Assembly: GCA_905198575.1 (NCBI GenBank)
Contig: CAJKDC010000091.1
Span: forward strand, 1 to 11,190
Origin: an uncultured Bacteroides sp.
GTDB lineage: Bacteria > Bacteroidota > Bacteroidia > Bacteroidales > Bacteroidaceae
Direction of reading: 5' to 3'
DNA: 11,190 nucleotides
This document shows, piece after piece, positions 1-7,138 of this stretch. Each line of letters opens with the position of its first letter. Position 1 is the stretch's first letter. The notes under the pieces were generated by a model. That model was not told the origin of the DNA, made no database searches, and saw nothing but the letters and a program-made list of their open reading frames with translations. The translations under genes were made by a program, and so were the position numbers.

Positions 1-54
1 AAGTAACCAATCCAAGGTGTCTTCTTGCCTGATTTGGGGATATAGGAAGGATCG

Positions 55-750
55 ATGGCGATGGCTTTTCTTTTGCCTGTAAAATGCTTGCTGATGACAG
101 ATTCGTTGATTGTTCATTGCCCGTTCAATGTTTCGGGGAAGAACAGGAATAGAATGGTAATCAGGAGCCTTTCAGGCAAACCTTTGAAAGTATACCCAAG
201 CATCAACAACGCCTCTGTGAATCTGACTAGATTTTTCTTTGACTTGTTTGAAGTGGACTTCTATAGATACAAGGAGGATGTTTTCTATCATGAATTCACT
301 TCGGATACCATTTTTAAAATTAACAGCCAGTTGGAGCTCGAACCTCACTTTGTGTTGGGATTAGGTGAAAAGCGTCCTACCTTAGCGAAAATCCGAAACA
401 GTGGTGCGATATCCAAAGATAAAAATCTGCTTCTGGGACATATCATGGAGACCGACCGCTGGCTCCTGCTGTCGGAAAGTGCATGGACCCCTTACTTTTA
501 CCTCTACGACAAAAAGTCGGATCTGTTCATGAGATGCAACGCTGAGAAGTATAAAGGATTCGAGAATGACTTGGATGGCTTCCTTCCTTTTTGGCCGTCC
601 TATCAAGGCATCGGAAAATCATCTCACGAAATCTGTTCGATTATCAAGGCGGAAGACTACTTGGAAGGTGTGGAAGAAACCGGAGAAAACCCTCTCTCAA
701 GTAAACCCAAATTCGATGACAACCCCATAGTGGCTATTGGCTCCATGTAG
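55..750 (+). CDS. Six-bladed beta-propeller protein, C-terminal part (5' end probably missing; possible pseudogene)
   Basis: This 231-aa frame matches the C-terminal half of the six-bladed beta-propeller proteins (DUF4934/DUF5128 type) common in Bacteroidales as lipoproteins of unknown role. Seen in the sequence: a blade motif ending in FTSDTIFKI (residues 81-89), the characteristic NDLDGFLPFWPSYQ stretch (171-184), and the family-style ending DDNPIVAIGSM (221-231). Intact members are usually about 350-400 aa with a signal peptide and lipobox; neither is present here. Upstream, the same frame has TAA at 4-6 and TAG at 43-45, so the gene cannot simply continue off the left edge in this frame. 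A purine-rich AGGAAGG sits just before the ATG at 55, so a shortened product could be made, but a broken gene with a frameshift or stop near its 5' end is more likely. Another in-frame ATG is at 94. The family call is fairly sure; its functional state is not. Confidence 0.68.
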   Translation: MAMAFLLPVKCLLMTDSLIVHCPFNVSGKNRNRMVIRSLSGKPLKVYPSINNASVNLTRFFFDLFEVDFYRYKEDVFYHEFTSDTIFKINSQLELEPHFVLGLGEKRPTLAKIRNSGAISKDKNLLLGHIMETDRWLLLSESAWTPYFYLYDKKSDLFMRCNAEKYKGFENDLDGFLPFWPSYQGIGKSSHEICSIIKAEDYLEGVEETGENPLSSKPKFDDNPIVAIGSM

Positions 751-862
751 GGTAACCGTTTTGGGATTGTTTTTCGACTGCACAATTAGATGGATGTATT
801 CGCTATCTCAAGTCCTGTCTTTTAAAGGCTGAACCGGCGGGTTTCAAGGCTACCGATACAAG

Positions 863-909
863 AAAAAAGCTCTCCGTCAAGAACCTGTTTCTTGGCGGAG
901 AGCTTTTTT
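863..909 (+). terminator. Strong intrinsic terminator after the beta-propeller gene
   Basis: The arms at 863-883 and 889-909 pair over 21 bp with a single T·G wobble and a 5-nt loop (CCTGT). The stem contains GCTCTCCG/CGGAGAGC and ends in six T residues. Six A residues at the other end mean it could work in both directions. It lies about 110 nt past the stop of the propeller gene and isolates it from the susC promoter region. Confidence 0.9.
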
Positions 910-915
910 GTGCTT

Positions 916-946
916 GTATTTCTCGGATTAGTTCCTGCAGAACTAT
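916..946. repeat. 31-bp repeat, copy 1, with palindrome-like core
   Basis: This copy shares the flank GTATTTCTCGGAT (916-928) with copy 2 at 1136. Its core TAGTTCCTGCAGAACTA (929-945) has 6-bp inverted arms TAGTTC/GAACTA around a 5-nt centre CTGCA. The core is the exact reverse complement of the core in copy 2, so the flanks are direct repeats while the cores are also perfect inverted repeats. Possible roles are an operator, a transcribed hairpin or a recombination site; none is established. Confidence 0.8.
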
Positions 947-1106
947 GTAAGCAAGAAGCGTAAAAGGAAGTCTTAGAGGTAGTCGACAGCATCTGAGAAG
1001 CAAAGTCAGCTGCATGTGCTTGAGGAAAAGAGGCGCTTTTGTTTTGTTTTTTTTAGAGCTAGTAAAAAAAATAGGTTATTTTAATGAATTTATCAGATTA
1101 CAATCT

Positions 1107-1114
1107 TATCTTTG
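1107..1114 (+). promoter_or_regulatory. Candidate Bacteroidetes -7 promoter element for susC
   Basis: TATCTTTG matches the Bacteroidetes -7 consensus TAnnTTTG at every fixed base. No clean TTTG -33 box is found 19-21 bp upstream, where AATG at 1083-1086 is only a partial match. Transcription would start near 1120, leaving a leader of about 250 nt that includes the second 31-bp repeat. The position between the two repeats adds interest, but no transcript data support it. Confidence 0.5.
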
Positions 1115-1135
1115 CATCCCAGAGATGCTTGATTG

Positions 1136-1166
1136 GTATTTCTCGGATTAGTTCTGCAGGAACTAT
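1136..1166. repeat. 31-bp repeat, copy 2, with core inverted relative to copy 1
   Basis: The flank GTATTTCTCGGAT (1136-1148) is identical to copy 1. The core TAGTTCTGCAGGAACTA (1149-1165) is the exact reverse complement of the copy 1 core: same 6-bp arms, centre TGCAG instead of CTGCA. It lies just downstream of the candidate -7 box, so if that promoter is real this copy is transcribed and could form a 6-bp hairpin near the 5' end of the susC mRNA. Confidence 0.8.
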
Positions 1167-1371
1167 ATTGCTTTGTAATAACCTCTTCTCTTAATGATAA
1201 GTTAAGCGAAGAAGCCATTTTAAAATAGATAAATCTGATGCCTATGAATTTATTAAAATTCAATTTCAACCTTAAATCGTAAATGAGGGGACAAAAGGAA
1301 AGTTTCTGCTCTTCATATCAGCTAACTATTATTCCTAACAATAATTTGATGTAAAAATAAAATTATCATCT

Positions 1372-4300
1372 ATGTTAACCACTAATGCAAATTTACATTA
1401 TTTAAAGTATGTAGGATTAGGTTGTACACTCTTATGCACCTCTCCTATCTTTGCCCTACCTAGTACGGCAAATAGTTTATCCATTGATGCCGTACAGCAG
1501 CAAGAAAAAGTAACGGGTACGATTATGGACGCAGATGGTGAACCCATTATTGGCGCTTCAGTAGTCGTAGAAGGAACAACGAATGGTACAATTACCGATT
1601 TTGATGGTAAATTTGAGTTGTCTGTTCCCAAGAAAGCTACTTTATTGATTTCTTACATTGGATACAAGAATCAGAGTATTGTATTGGGCAAAGAAAGAAA
1701 TCTTCGTATCGTATTGGAAGAGGATACTGAAGTTCTGGATGAAGTGGTGGTTGTCGGTTACGGTACTACGTCTAAGCGTAAAACGACTGCAGCGGTAGCC
1801 ACGGTAAATGCCGAAAACCTCGTGAAAGTACCGTCTTCCAATATCACACAAAGTTTAGCCGGACAAGTCCCTGGCATTATTGTAACTGCATCTGGAGGTG
1901 GTATTGGTAAGAATTCAACCATATCTATCCGTGGTGGTTCCACTCCTCTGGTTGTTATTGATGATGTCATCTCCGAATACCGGGATTTCGAAAACTTAAA
2001 CCCGGACGATATTGAACAGATGAGTATTCTTAAGGATGCATCGGCTACTGCTGTATACGGTGCCCGTGCTGCCGATGGTATTCTCTTGATTGTAACCAAG
2101 CAAGGAAAAGCCGGTAAGATGTCCGTCAATTACAATGCAACCTTTAGCTTTACCGAACTTGCTGAACAGCCGGATAAGGTAAATTCTTATACTGCTGCAT
2201 ATTATGTAAACAAGAGTTATGCAAACGACGGCTTGCCTGAGGTTTATAAGCCAGAAGAATTGGAAAAGTTCCGTACCGGTTCAGATCCCTATAACTACCC
2301 AAATACCGACTGGATGGATTTGGCATTGCGTGATTTCGCCCCCGAACAGAAGCATACGTTATCAATTACCGGAGGTAGTGAAAAACTTAAGCTCTTCACC
2401 GGTCTGTCTTACTATGACCAGGAGTCTTTGTACAAGTCAAATACCAATAACTTAAAACGCTATAACATGAGAACCAATCTCGTTGCAGATTTTAAGGAAA
2501 TTGGATTGAAGGTTACGTCTGGTATTGACGGCTACATTACTAACCAAAAGGAACCCTCTTCACATACTGGTACCGGTTACTATTTTGTATGGTCACACTT
2601 GCAGAATAAGAAGCCGACCGAATTGGCCTATAGTAAAAACGGAGGGTTGTATCAAACTGCTGATAACCCCTTGGCTGAAATCAGCCCGGAATCTGGTTAT
2701 CGTCACACGGATATCATGTCTGTAACGGCTAATTTGATCTTTGACTGGGCAGTACCTTGGGTACATGGCTTGAAGTTCAAGGCATTGGGACGCTATCGCA
2801 TCAACAGCGATAAGACTAAAAACTGGGTAAAGACAGCTCCCATGTATGACATCGAAGGAAATCAGGCTTCATCACCCAAGCCCCAGCTCTATAAATATCA
2901 TTACCAGGGCAACAACTGGACTACTCAGTTCTTTGCCAATTATGACCAGACATTTAATAAAGTGCATACCGTCGGTGCTACATTGGGTATTGAAGCCAAT
3001 AAGAGCACTTACGATAATTCCAGTCTTTCGCGCGTAGATTATTTGCTGGACGTAGACCAGATGGGTGCAGGCCCGGTAAGTACAGCCAAAAACAGCTCTG
3101 CAGAAGGGGAGGCAGCCCGTGCAGCTGTGATTGCTCGTCTCAAATATGACTATGCCAGCAAGTATGTAGTAGAAGCCAGCATGCGATATGATGGTTCGGA
3201 CCTTTTTCCGGAAAACAAACGTTGGGGGGCATTCTTCTCAGGTTCTGCTGCTTGGGTCATTTCTGAAGAGGCTTTTTGGCAACCCTTAAAGGACCGTCAT
3301 ATCTTCGATACCTTTAAGTTTAGAGGTTCTTATGGTGAAATTGGTCAATCGAACATTGAGCGATATGCCTATCTCCAAAGTTACCAGTTGGTAGAACGTG
3401 GGTATCTTGTTGATGGCAAATGGATGCCTGGATTCAATGAAGGCGGCCTGGTAAGTAAGGATATCAGCTGGTATTCCGTGAAAGATATGAATATCGGTAT
3501 CGACTTCGGCTCGTTGAACAATCGTCTGAGCGGTTCTATTGACTATTTCCGTAAAGAAACCACAGGTTACTTGGCTTCTCCTTCCAATGTAGGTTACACT
3601 GCTCCATTGGGTACTGCGTTGCCATACGTGAAAACAAATGGAGAACATATCCGCCAAGGATTAGACTTCATTTTACAATGGAAAGAAGAACGCGCAGGCT
3701 GGAAATATGGTATTTCTGCAAACCTGACTTATTTCGACCAGTACTATAACATCAATCCCTTTGAATCGGAAGCTGACTTAAAGAATCCATACAAGCGTAA
3801 AACGCAGGCGAAGGGTTACTGGGGTATCGGCTATGAGAACGACGGTTTCTATGCAAGCCAGGATGAAATCATGAACTTGCCTATGCGTCCAGGTTCAGTA
3901 AACCTGGGTGCCGGTGATATCAAGTACAAGGACTTCAATGGTGATGGATTGATTGATGGAGAAGACCAACATCGAATCGGTAAGAATTCGTTCCCTCGTG
4001 CAAACTATGGTATCAACATCGATGTCAGCTATAATGGCTGGTTCCTGAATATGTTGTGGCAGGGTGCAACATCCCGAGATTTGTATATGGGTAACATGAT
4101 TCAAGGTCAAGGTCAGGCTAGTGGATATCTGCCCGTTATTTACGATTTTATGGCTGACACATGGTCTCCGGATAATACCAATGCTAAATATCCTCGATTG
4201 AGAAGTACCTCAACAATCAACGGAGGCAACAACTATGAAAGTTCTAATTTCTGGCTGGTTAATGGGGCATATCTTCGCTTGAAGAATATGAATATTGGTT

Positions 4301-4491
4301 ATGACTTCAAACATAAACTGTTGAAGAAGACTCCATGGATTACCAGATGTACCTTGTCTCTGTCTGGCTACAACTTGCTGACTTTTAGTCCGGCTACAAA
4401 GTATGGTATGGACCCGGAAATTGGTGATACTAACTTCTATGATTATCCAACTACTCGCACTTATGCTGTCAGCTTAAATATTGGTTTCTAA
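1372..4491 (+). CDS. SusC-family TonB-dependent outer-membrane transporter
   Basis: This 1039-aa protein is a SusC/RagA-type outer-membrane barrel that imports oligosaccharides using TonB energy together with its SusD lid. An N-terminal signal sequence has its hydrophobic core at about residues 11-28. A carboxypeptidase-regulatory-like domain follows (about 46-118: VTGTIMDADGEPIIGASV, then TDFDGKFELSV). The TonB-box/SusC signature DEVVVVGYGT is at 123-132, and the plug domain runs to about 246 with SILKDASATAVYGARAADG (218-236). The rest is beta-barrel, with the SusC-typical FNGDGLIDGEDQ loop near 854-865 and a terminal aromatic residue (NIGF). There is no STN domain, so signalling through an ECF/anti-sigma pair is not expected. 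The ATG at 1372 gives a sensible signal peptide. susD follows after 26 nt. The substrate cannot be read from the sequence. The frame is intact. Confidence 0.95.
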   Translation: MLTTNANLHYLKYVGLGCTLLCTSPIFALPSTANSLSIDAVQQQEKVTGTIMDADGEPIIGASVVVEGTTNGTITDFDGKFELSVPKKATLLISYIGYKNQSIVLGKERNLRIVLEEDTEVLDEVVVVGYGTTSKRKTTAAVATVNAENLVKVPSSNITQSLAGQVPGIIVTASGGGIGKNSTISIRGGSTPLVVIDDVISEYRDFENLNPDDIEQMSILKDASATAVYGARAADGILLIVTKQGKAGKMSVNYNATFSFTELAEQPDKVNSYTAAYYVNKSYANDGLPEVYKPEELEKFRTGSDPYNYPNTDWMDLALRDFAPEQKHTLSITGGSEKLKLFTGLSYYDQESLYKSNTNNLKRYNMRTNLVADFKEIGLKVTSGIDGYITNQKEPSSHTGTGYYFVWSHLQNKKPTELAYSKNGGLYQTADNPLAEISPESGYRHTDIMSVTANLIFDWAVPWVHGLKFKALGRYRINSDKTKNWVKTAPMYDIEGNQASSPKPQLYKYHYQGNNWTTQFFANYDQTFNKVHTVGATLGIEANKSTYDNSSLSRVDYLLDVDQMGAGPVSTAKNSSAEGEAARAAVIARLKYDYASKYVVEASMRYDGSDLFPENKRWGAFFSGSAAWVISEEAFWQPLKDRHIFDTFKFRGSYGEIGQSNIERYAYLQSYQLVERGYLVDGKWMPGFNEGGLVSKDISWYSVKDMNIGIDFGSLNNRLSGSIDYFRKETTGYLASPSNVGYTAPLGTALPYVKTNGEHIRQGLDFILQWKEERAGWKYGISANLTYFDQYYNINPFESEADLKNPYKRKTQAKGYWGIGYENDGFYASQDEIMNLPMRPGSVNLGAGDIKYKDFNGDGLIDGEDQHRIGKNSFPRANYGINIDVSYNGWFLNMLWQGATSRDLYMGNMIQGQGQASGYLPVIYDFMADTWSPDNTNAKYPRLRSTSTINGGNNYESSNFWLVNGAYLRLKNMNIGYDFKHKLLKKTPWITRCTLSLSGYNLLTFSPATKYGMDPEIGDTNFYDYPTTRTYAVSLNIGF

Positions 4492-4517
4492 ATGAATCGT
4501 TTAATTAAGAATTTATT

Positions 4518-6329
4518 ATGAAGATGAAAAAATATATTTTACCGTTGCTGTTTTGTGGTGCACTGACACTCCAAGGATGCAATGATTTTTTGGATACCAA
4601 CCCGTCTGAATCATATACAGAAGACTTGGTGTGGGGTTCTCCCTCCACGGCAGAAGCTTTCATTTTGCAGACATATAACAATGTCATGCCGAAATATACC
4701 GATTTCAAAACAGAAGATTGCTTTACAACCAATTCAATCTGGGTTTATCAAGGCTGTCCTTCTGAAGTCCGCGAACTTGTAGACCGAAGCTGGAATTTCG
4801 GTTTTGGTGACTTTGGCACGATTCGCAAGTGCAATCTGATCATCGAAAAAGTAGGTGCTTCAAATTTCAATGAAACCAAGAAGAAAGAATTGGTTGCAGA
4901 GGGAAAGATGCTTCGCGCCATGACGTATTACTATCAAGCCAAGCATACAGGACGTGTCATTTGGGTAGATCGCGTATTGAGCGAAACCGACAATTTCGCA
5001 TTGGGATTGACATCAAGCATTAAGGAATCATACGATCATATCTTGCAGGATTTGGATGATGCCATTGCAGGTTTGCCTGAAGAATCAGCTGCAGGTCGTC
5101 TTAATCGGAATGCAGCTCTGGCCTTAAAGTCTGAGGTGTGTCTGACTGCTGCTGCATACACAGGACAAAAGGAGTTATTCCAACAGGCTATCGATGCTGT
5201 AAACGCTATTCAAGGCTATCAGCTGGATGCCAACTATGAAGGAATGTTTAATCAGGACGGAGCCTATTCTTCCCCGGAAATCATATTGGGCCACTATTTC
5301 AGCAAGGATGCTACCACTTGCGGTGGAACAATGATGCAAGAAATGATACCTAACCAGAACAACGATGCTATTAAAAACTTCGGATGTTCACCGGTGATGA
5401 AGACAGACTACATTTTTGAATGCTGGATGGCTCATGCTCCTTCCCAGAATCTTGTAGACAACTATTTGGTCATCGACCGGATGACGCAGCAAGCTGTACC
5501 CTGGAATGAGTCCACACAATTCAAAAACAATGTGAAGGAAGTCCCTACAAGTGAAATAGCTTCTATGGCCCACGACGCAAAAGAACTGACCAACGGAAAG
5601 GGATATATTTCACTGAACGACACCAAATTGAATGAATTGATTTATGGCGAACGCGACAAGCGTTTCTATGCAACGATTGTTTATGACTCATGTCAGTTCT
5701 ATGGAGAAACAATAACCATGTGCCAGAAGGGAAACCTGAACCGCAGTTCCCGTGTAGGTGTTCCTGGCACATCCCATATGCCTTTGACCAATTATATGTG
5801 GCGCAAGAGCATCTATAACGTTTCACCACGTCCGTTTGTGGATGTCTTTACGGATTATCATTATGTAGTCTTCCGTTTGGGCCGTGCATTGATGAACAAG
5901 GCTGAAGCTCTGCTTTGCTTAGGTAAATGGCAAGAAGCGATGCAGGTGATTAATGAAACCCGTAAAGTTCATGGTGGATTGCCGGGCTCTACAGCTAGCA
6001 ACTTGCAGGAAGCATGGGATGACTACAAGCGGGAACGTAATGTGGAACTTCCGCTGGAAGGTGATTATTACTGGAGCCTGCTGCGCTGGGGTAAATACGG
6101 TAAGGAAGCCAATCACGGTTTGCAGCCGTCCAGTGTAATTCCGGAGTTAAATTGTCCTGCTACATTCTCTGAAATCTCCAAAGACCGTAAGCGCATGTTT
6201 GTAGGGCAAGTACAATTCACCAATGACCAACGTGAATTCCGTACCCGTCGCTACTTGTTCCCTATTCCGCAAGGTGTAATCAATGCGAATCCGGCTCTTA
6301 GTGATGCTGATCAGAATCCAGAATGGTAA
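4518..6329 (+). CDS. SusD-family surface glycan-binding lipoprotein (RagB/SusD)
   Basis: This 603-aa protein is the SusD-like lid that binds glycan at the cell surface and closes over the SusC barrel. The signal peptide ends in the lipobox LTLQGC, with Cys21 as the lipidation site, followed by the family-typical NDFLDTNPSESYTED. The RagB/SusD helical core fills the rest, including RLGRALMNKAEALLCLGK, a TPR-like segment. The C-terminus RRYLFPIPQGVINANPAL followed by QNPEW is the hallmark SusD ending. The ATG at 4518 precedes a second ATG at 4524; either gives a working signal peptide. It lies 26 nt after susC and 29 nt before a small lipoprotein gene, so the three are almost certainly co-transcribed. 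No truncation or frameshift is seen. Confidence 0.95.
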   Translation: MKMKKYILPLLFCGALTLQGCNDFLDTNPSESYTEDLVWGSPSTAEAFILQTYNNVMPKYTDFKTEDCFTTNSIWVYQGCPSEVRELVDRSWNFGFGDFGTIRKCNLIIEKVGASNFNETKKKELVAEGKMLRAMTYYYQAKHTGRVIWVDRVLSETDNFALGLTSSIKESYDHILQDLDDAIAGLPEESAAGRLNRNAALALKSEVCLTAAAYTGQKELFQQAIDAVNAIQGYQLDANYEGMFNQDGAYSSPEIILGHYFSKDATTCGGTMMQEMIPNQNNDAIKNFGCSPVMKTDYIFECWMAHAPSQNLVDNYLVIDRMTQQAVPWNESTQFKNNVKEVPTSEIASMAHDAKELTNGKGYISLNDTKLNELIYGERDKRFYATIVYDSCQFYGETITMCQKGNLNRSSRVGVPGTSHMPLTNYMWRKSIYNVSPRPFVDVFTDYHYVVFRLGRALMNKAEALLCLGKWQEAMQVINETRKVHGGLPGSTASNLQEAWDDYKRERNVELPLEGDYYWSLLRWGKYGKEANHGLQPSSVIPELNCPATFSEISKDRKRMFVGQVQFTNDQREFRTRRYLFPIPQGVINANPALSDADQNPEW

Positions 6330-6358
6330 TATTTTTAAATAAGACAAAAAGAAAAATT

Positions 6359-6832
6359 ATGAATAAGAAATTTAATATCTTAGGACTTTTGATATTGTTC
6401 TGCTTATCATTTTTTAACAGCAGCTGCAGTAAAGAAGATCTTCCTGCTTATGATGGAGCAGAAATTACAAAAGTGGGATTTTATCACCGATTTGCTGGAC
6501 CGAACCAGGATGCTATTACAGGTGAACACATTACAGTCCAAAAAGAACTGTCCTGTAGATATGACATCGACAGCGAAGCGGCAACAGTAAATTGTGTTGT
6601 CACAGTACCTCAGGCTAATGGTCCTTTTACTGAAGAAGAACGTAACAGAGTTAGCCAAAATAAACTTTGGGGATATTTTAAGGTGTCTACGGCTTGCCAT
6701 GTGACTCCAATTAATGGTGCTCCCACGCTGGGAACACCAGGAGACTGGACCAGCGAACATCAGTATGAATTAAAAGCTGCTGATGGAACAAAGAAGGTAT
6801 GGACCGTACGTATTACTGAAATGAAAAGATAA
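6359..6832 (+). CDS. Small Sus-operon lipoprotein, DUF5018-like (putative surface glycan-binding protein)
   Basis: The 157-aa product starts with a hydrophobic signal sequence ending at Cys23 (SSCSKED). The lipobox is imperfect (N-S-S-C), but the residues after the Cys, S-K-E-D, resemble the K-(D/E)2 surface-export signal described for Bacteroidetes lipoproteins. The rest (about 34-152) looks like one beta-rich Ig-like domain ending in ELKAADGTKKVWTVRIT, a strand pattern familiar from DUF5018-type proteins that accompany SusC/D pairs. I chose the ATG at 6359 over an in-frame ATG at 6323 because the latter overlaps the end of susD and puts charged residues before a perfectly placed signal peptide. 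Position suggests an auxiliary glycan binder on the cell surface. Family assignment is from pattern memory and moderate. It is short compared with typical multi-domain surface glycan-binding proteins. Confidence 0.75.
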   Translation: MNKKFNILGLLILFCLSFFNSSCSKEDLPAYDGAEITKVGFYHRFAGPNQDAITGEHITVQKELSCRYDIDSEAATVNCVVTVPQANGPFTEEERNRVSQNKLWGYFKVSTACHVTPINGAPTLGTPGDWTSEHQYELKAADGTKKVWTVRITEMKR

Positions 6833-6871
6833 ATAGTAAGAGAATTATCATTTTAACATATATAAAATAAT

Positions 6872-6911
6872 TTGTTGATGAGTCTGCCCATAAAAGGCAA
6901 TGTGTCAACAA
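6872..6911 (+). other. Hairpin downstream of the sus operon
   Basis: The outer stem TTGTTGA/TCAACAA (7 bp) encloses an internal loop and an inner stem TGCC/GGCA (6885-6888, 6896-6899). No T-tract follows, so this is not a classical terminator; it could protect the mRNA 3' end or be part of a structured RNA. Confidence 0.5.
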
Positions 6912-6990
6912 CGGAAAAAGGTTAGTATATTAGAATAACTGATTATTTTAGTAGAAATGTAAACCTTGTGAAAGGCAAGCATTCACCGAC

Positions 6991-7034
6991 AAAGGCTGTG
7001 GCTATCTTGAGAAAGGTGGCCACAGTCCGTTTTA
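6991..7034 (+). terminator. Probable terminator of the susC-susD-lipoprotein operon
   Basis: CTGTGGC (6996-7002) pairs with GCCACAG (7019-7025). With one-base bulges the stem extends through GG/CC and AAA/TTT, and CCGTTTT follows. The 16-nt loop and the short T-run make it weaker than the other terminators in the window. Confidence 0.45.
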
Positions 7035-7138
7035 ACTGTATAATCAATATCTTCTCTAATATTTGTGTGTTTACTCTAACGATCAATTAATCCTGATTCC
7101 GATGTAGTTATTAACTTTATATAACGGCAAGCAAAATC

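Larger units (their letters stand above)
751..1371. other. 621-bp intergenic region upstream of susC
   Basis: I see no convincing protein gene here. The stretch holds an intrinsic terminator (863-909), two related 31-bp repeats (916-946 and 1136-1166), a candidate promoter (1107-1114) between them, and an AT-rich leader of about 250 nt before the susC start. Two tiny tandem frames in the leader (12 codons at 1244-1282 and 23 codons at 1283-1354) cannot be told from chance. Confidence 0.6.
6833..7138. other. 306-bp intergenic region between the sus operon and the acyltransferase gene
   Basis: No gene is visible. The stretch contains several inverted repeats (TTGTTGA 6872-6878 with TCAACAA 6905-6911; AAGGTT 6917-6922 with AACCTT 6962-6967; CTTG 6965-6968 with CAAG 6976-6979; CTGTGGC 6996-7002 with GCCACAG 7019-7025). 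It ends in an AT-rich part before the next start codon. A partial -7-like TAACTTTA occurs at 7112-7119 without a matching -33 box. Confidence 0.6.

Noticed and set aside
1758..2129. A 123-codon minus-strand frame inside susC
   Set aside because: It is the antisense shadow of the SusC plug domain, whose motifs are unmistakable on the + strand.
6872..7034. A known metabolite riboswitch (cobalamin, TPP, SAM) in the hairpin-rich intergenic region
   Set aside because: I could not find the conserved core sequences of those classes, so I kept only the neutral description of hairpins.
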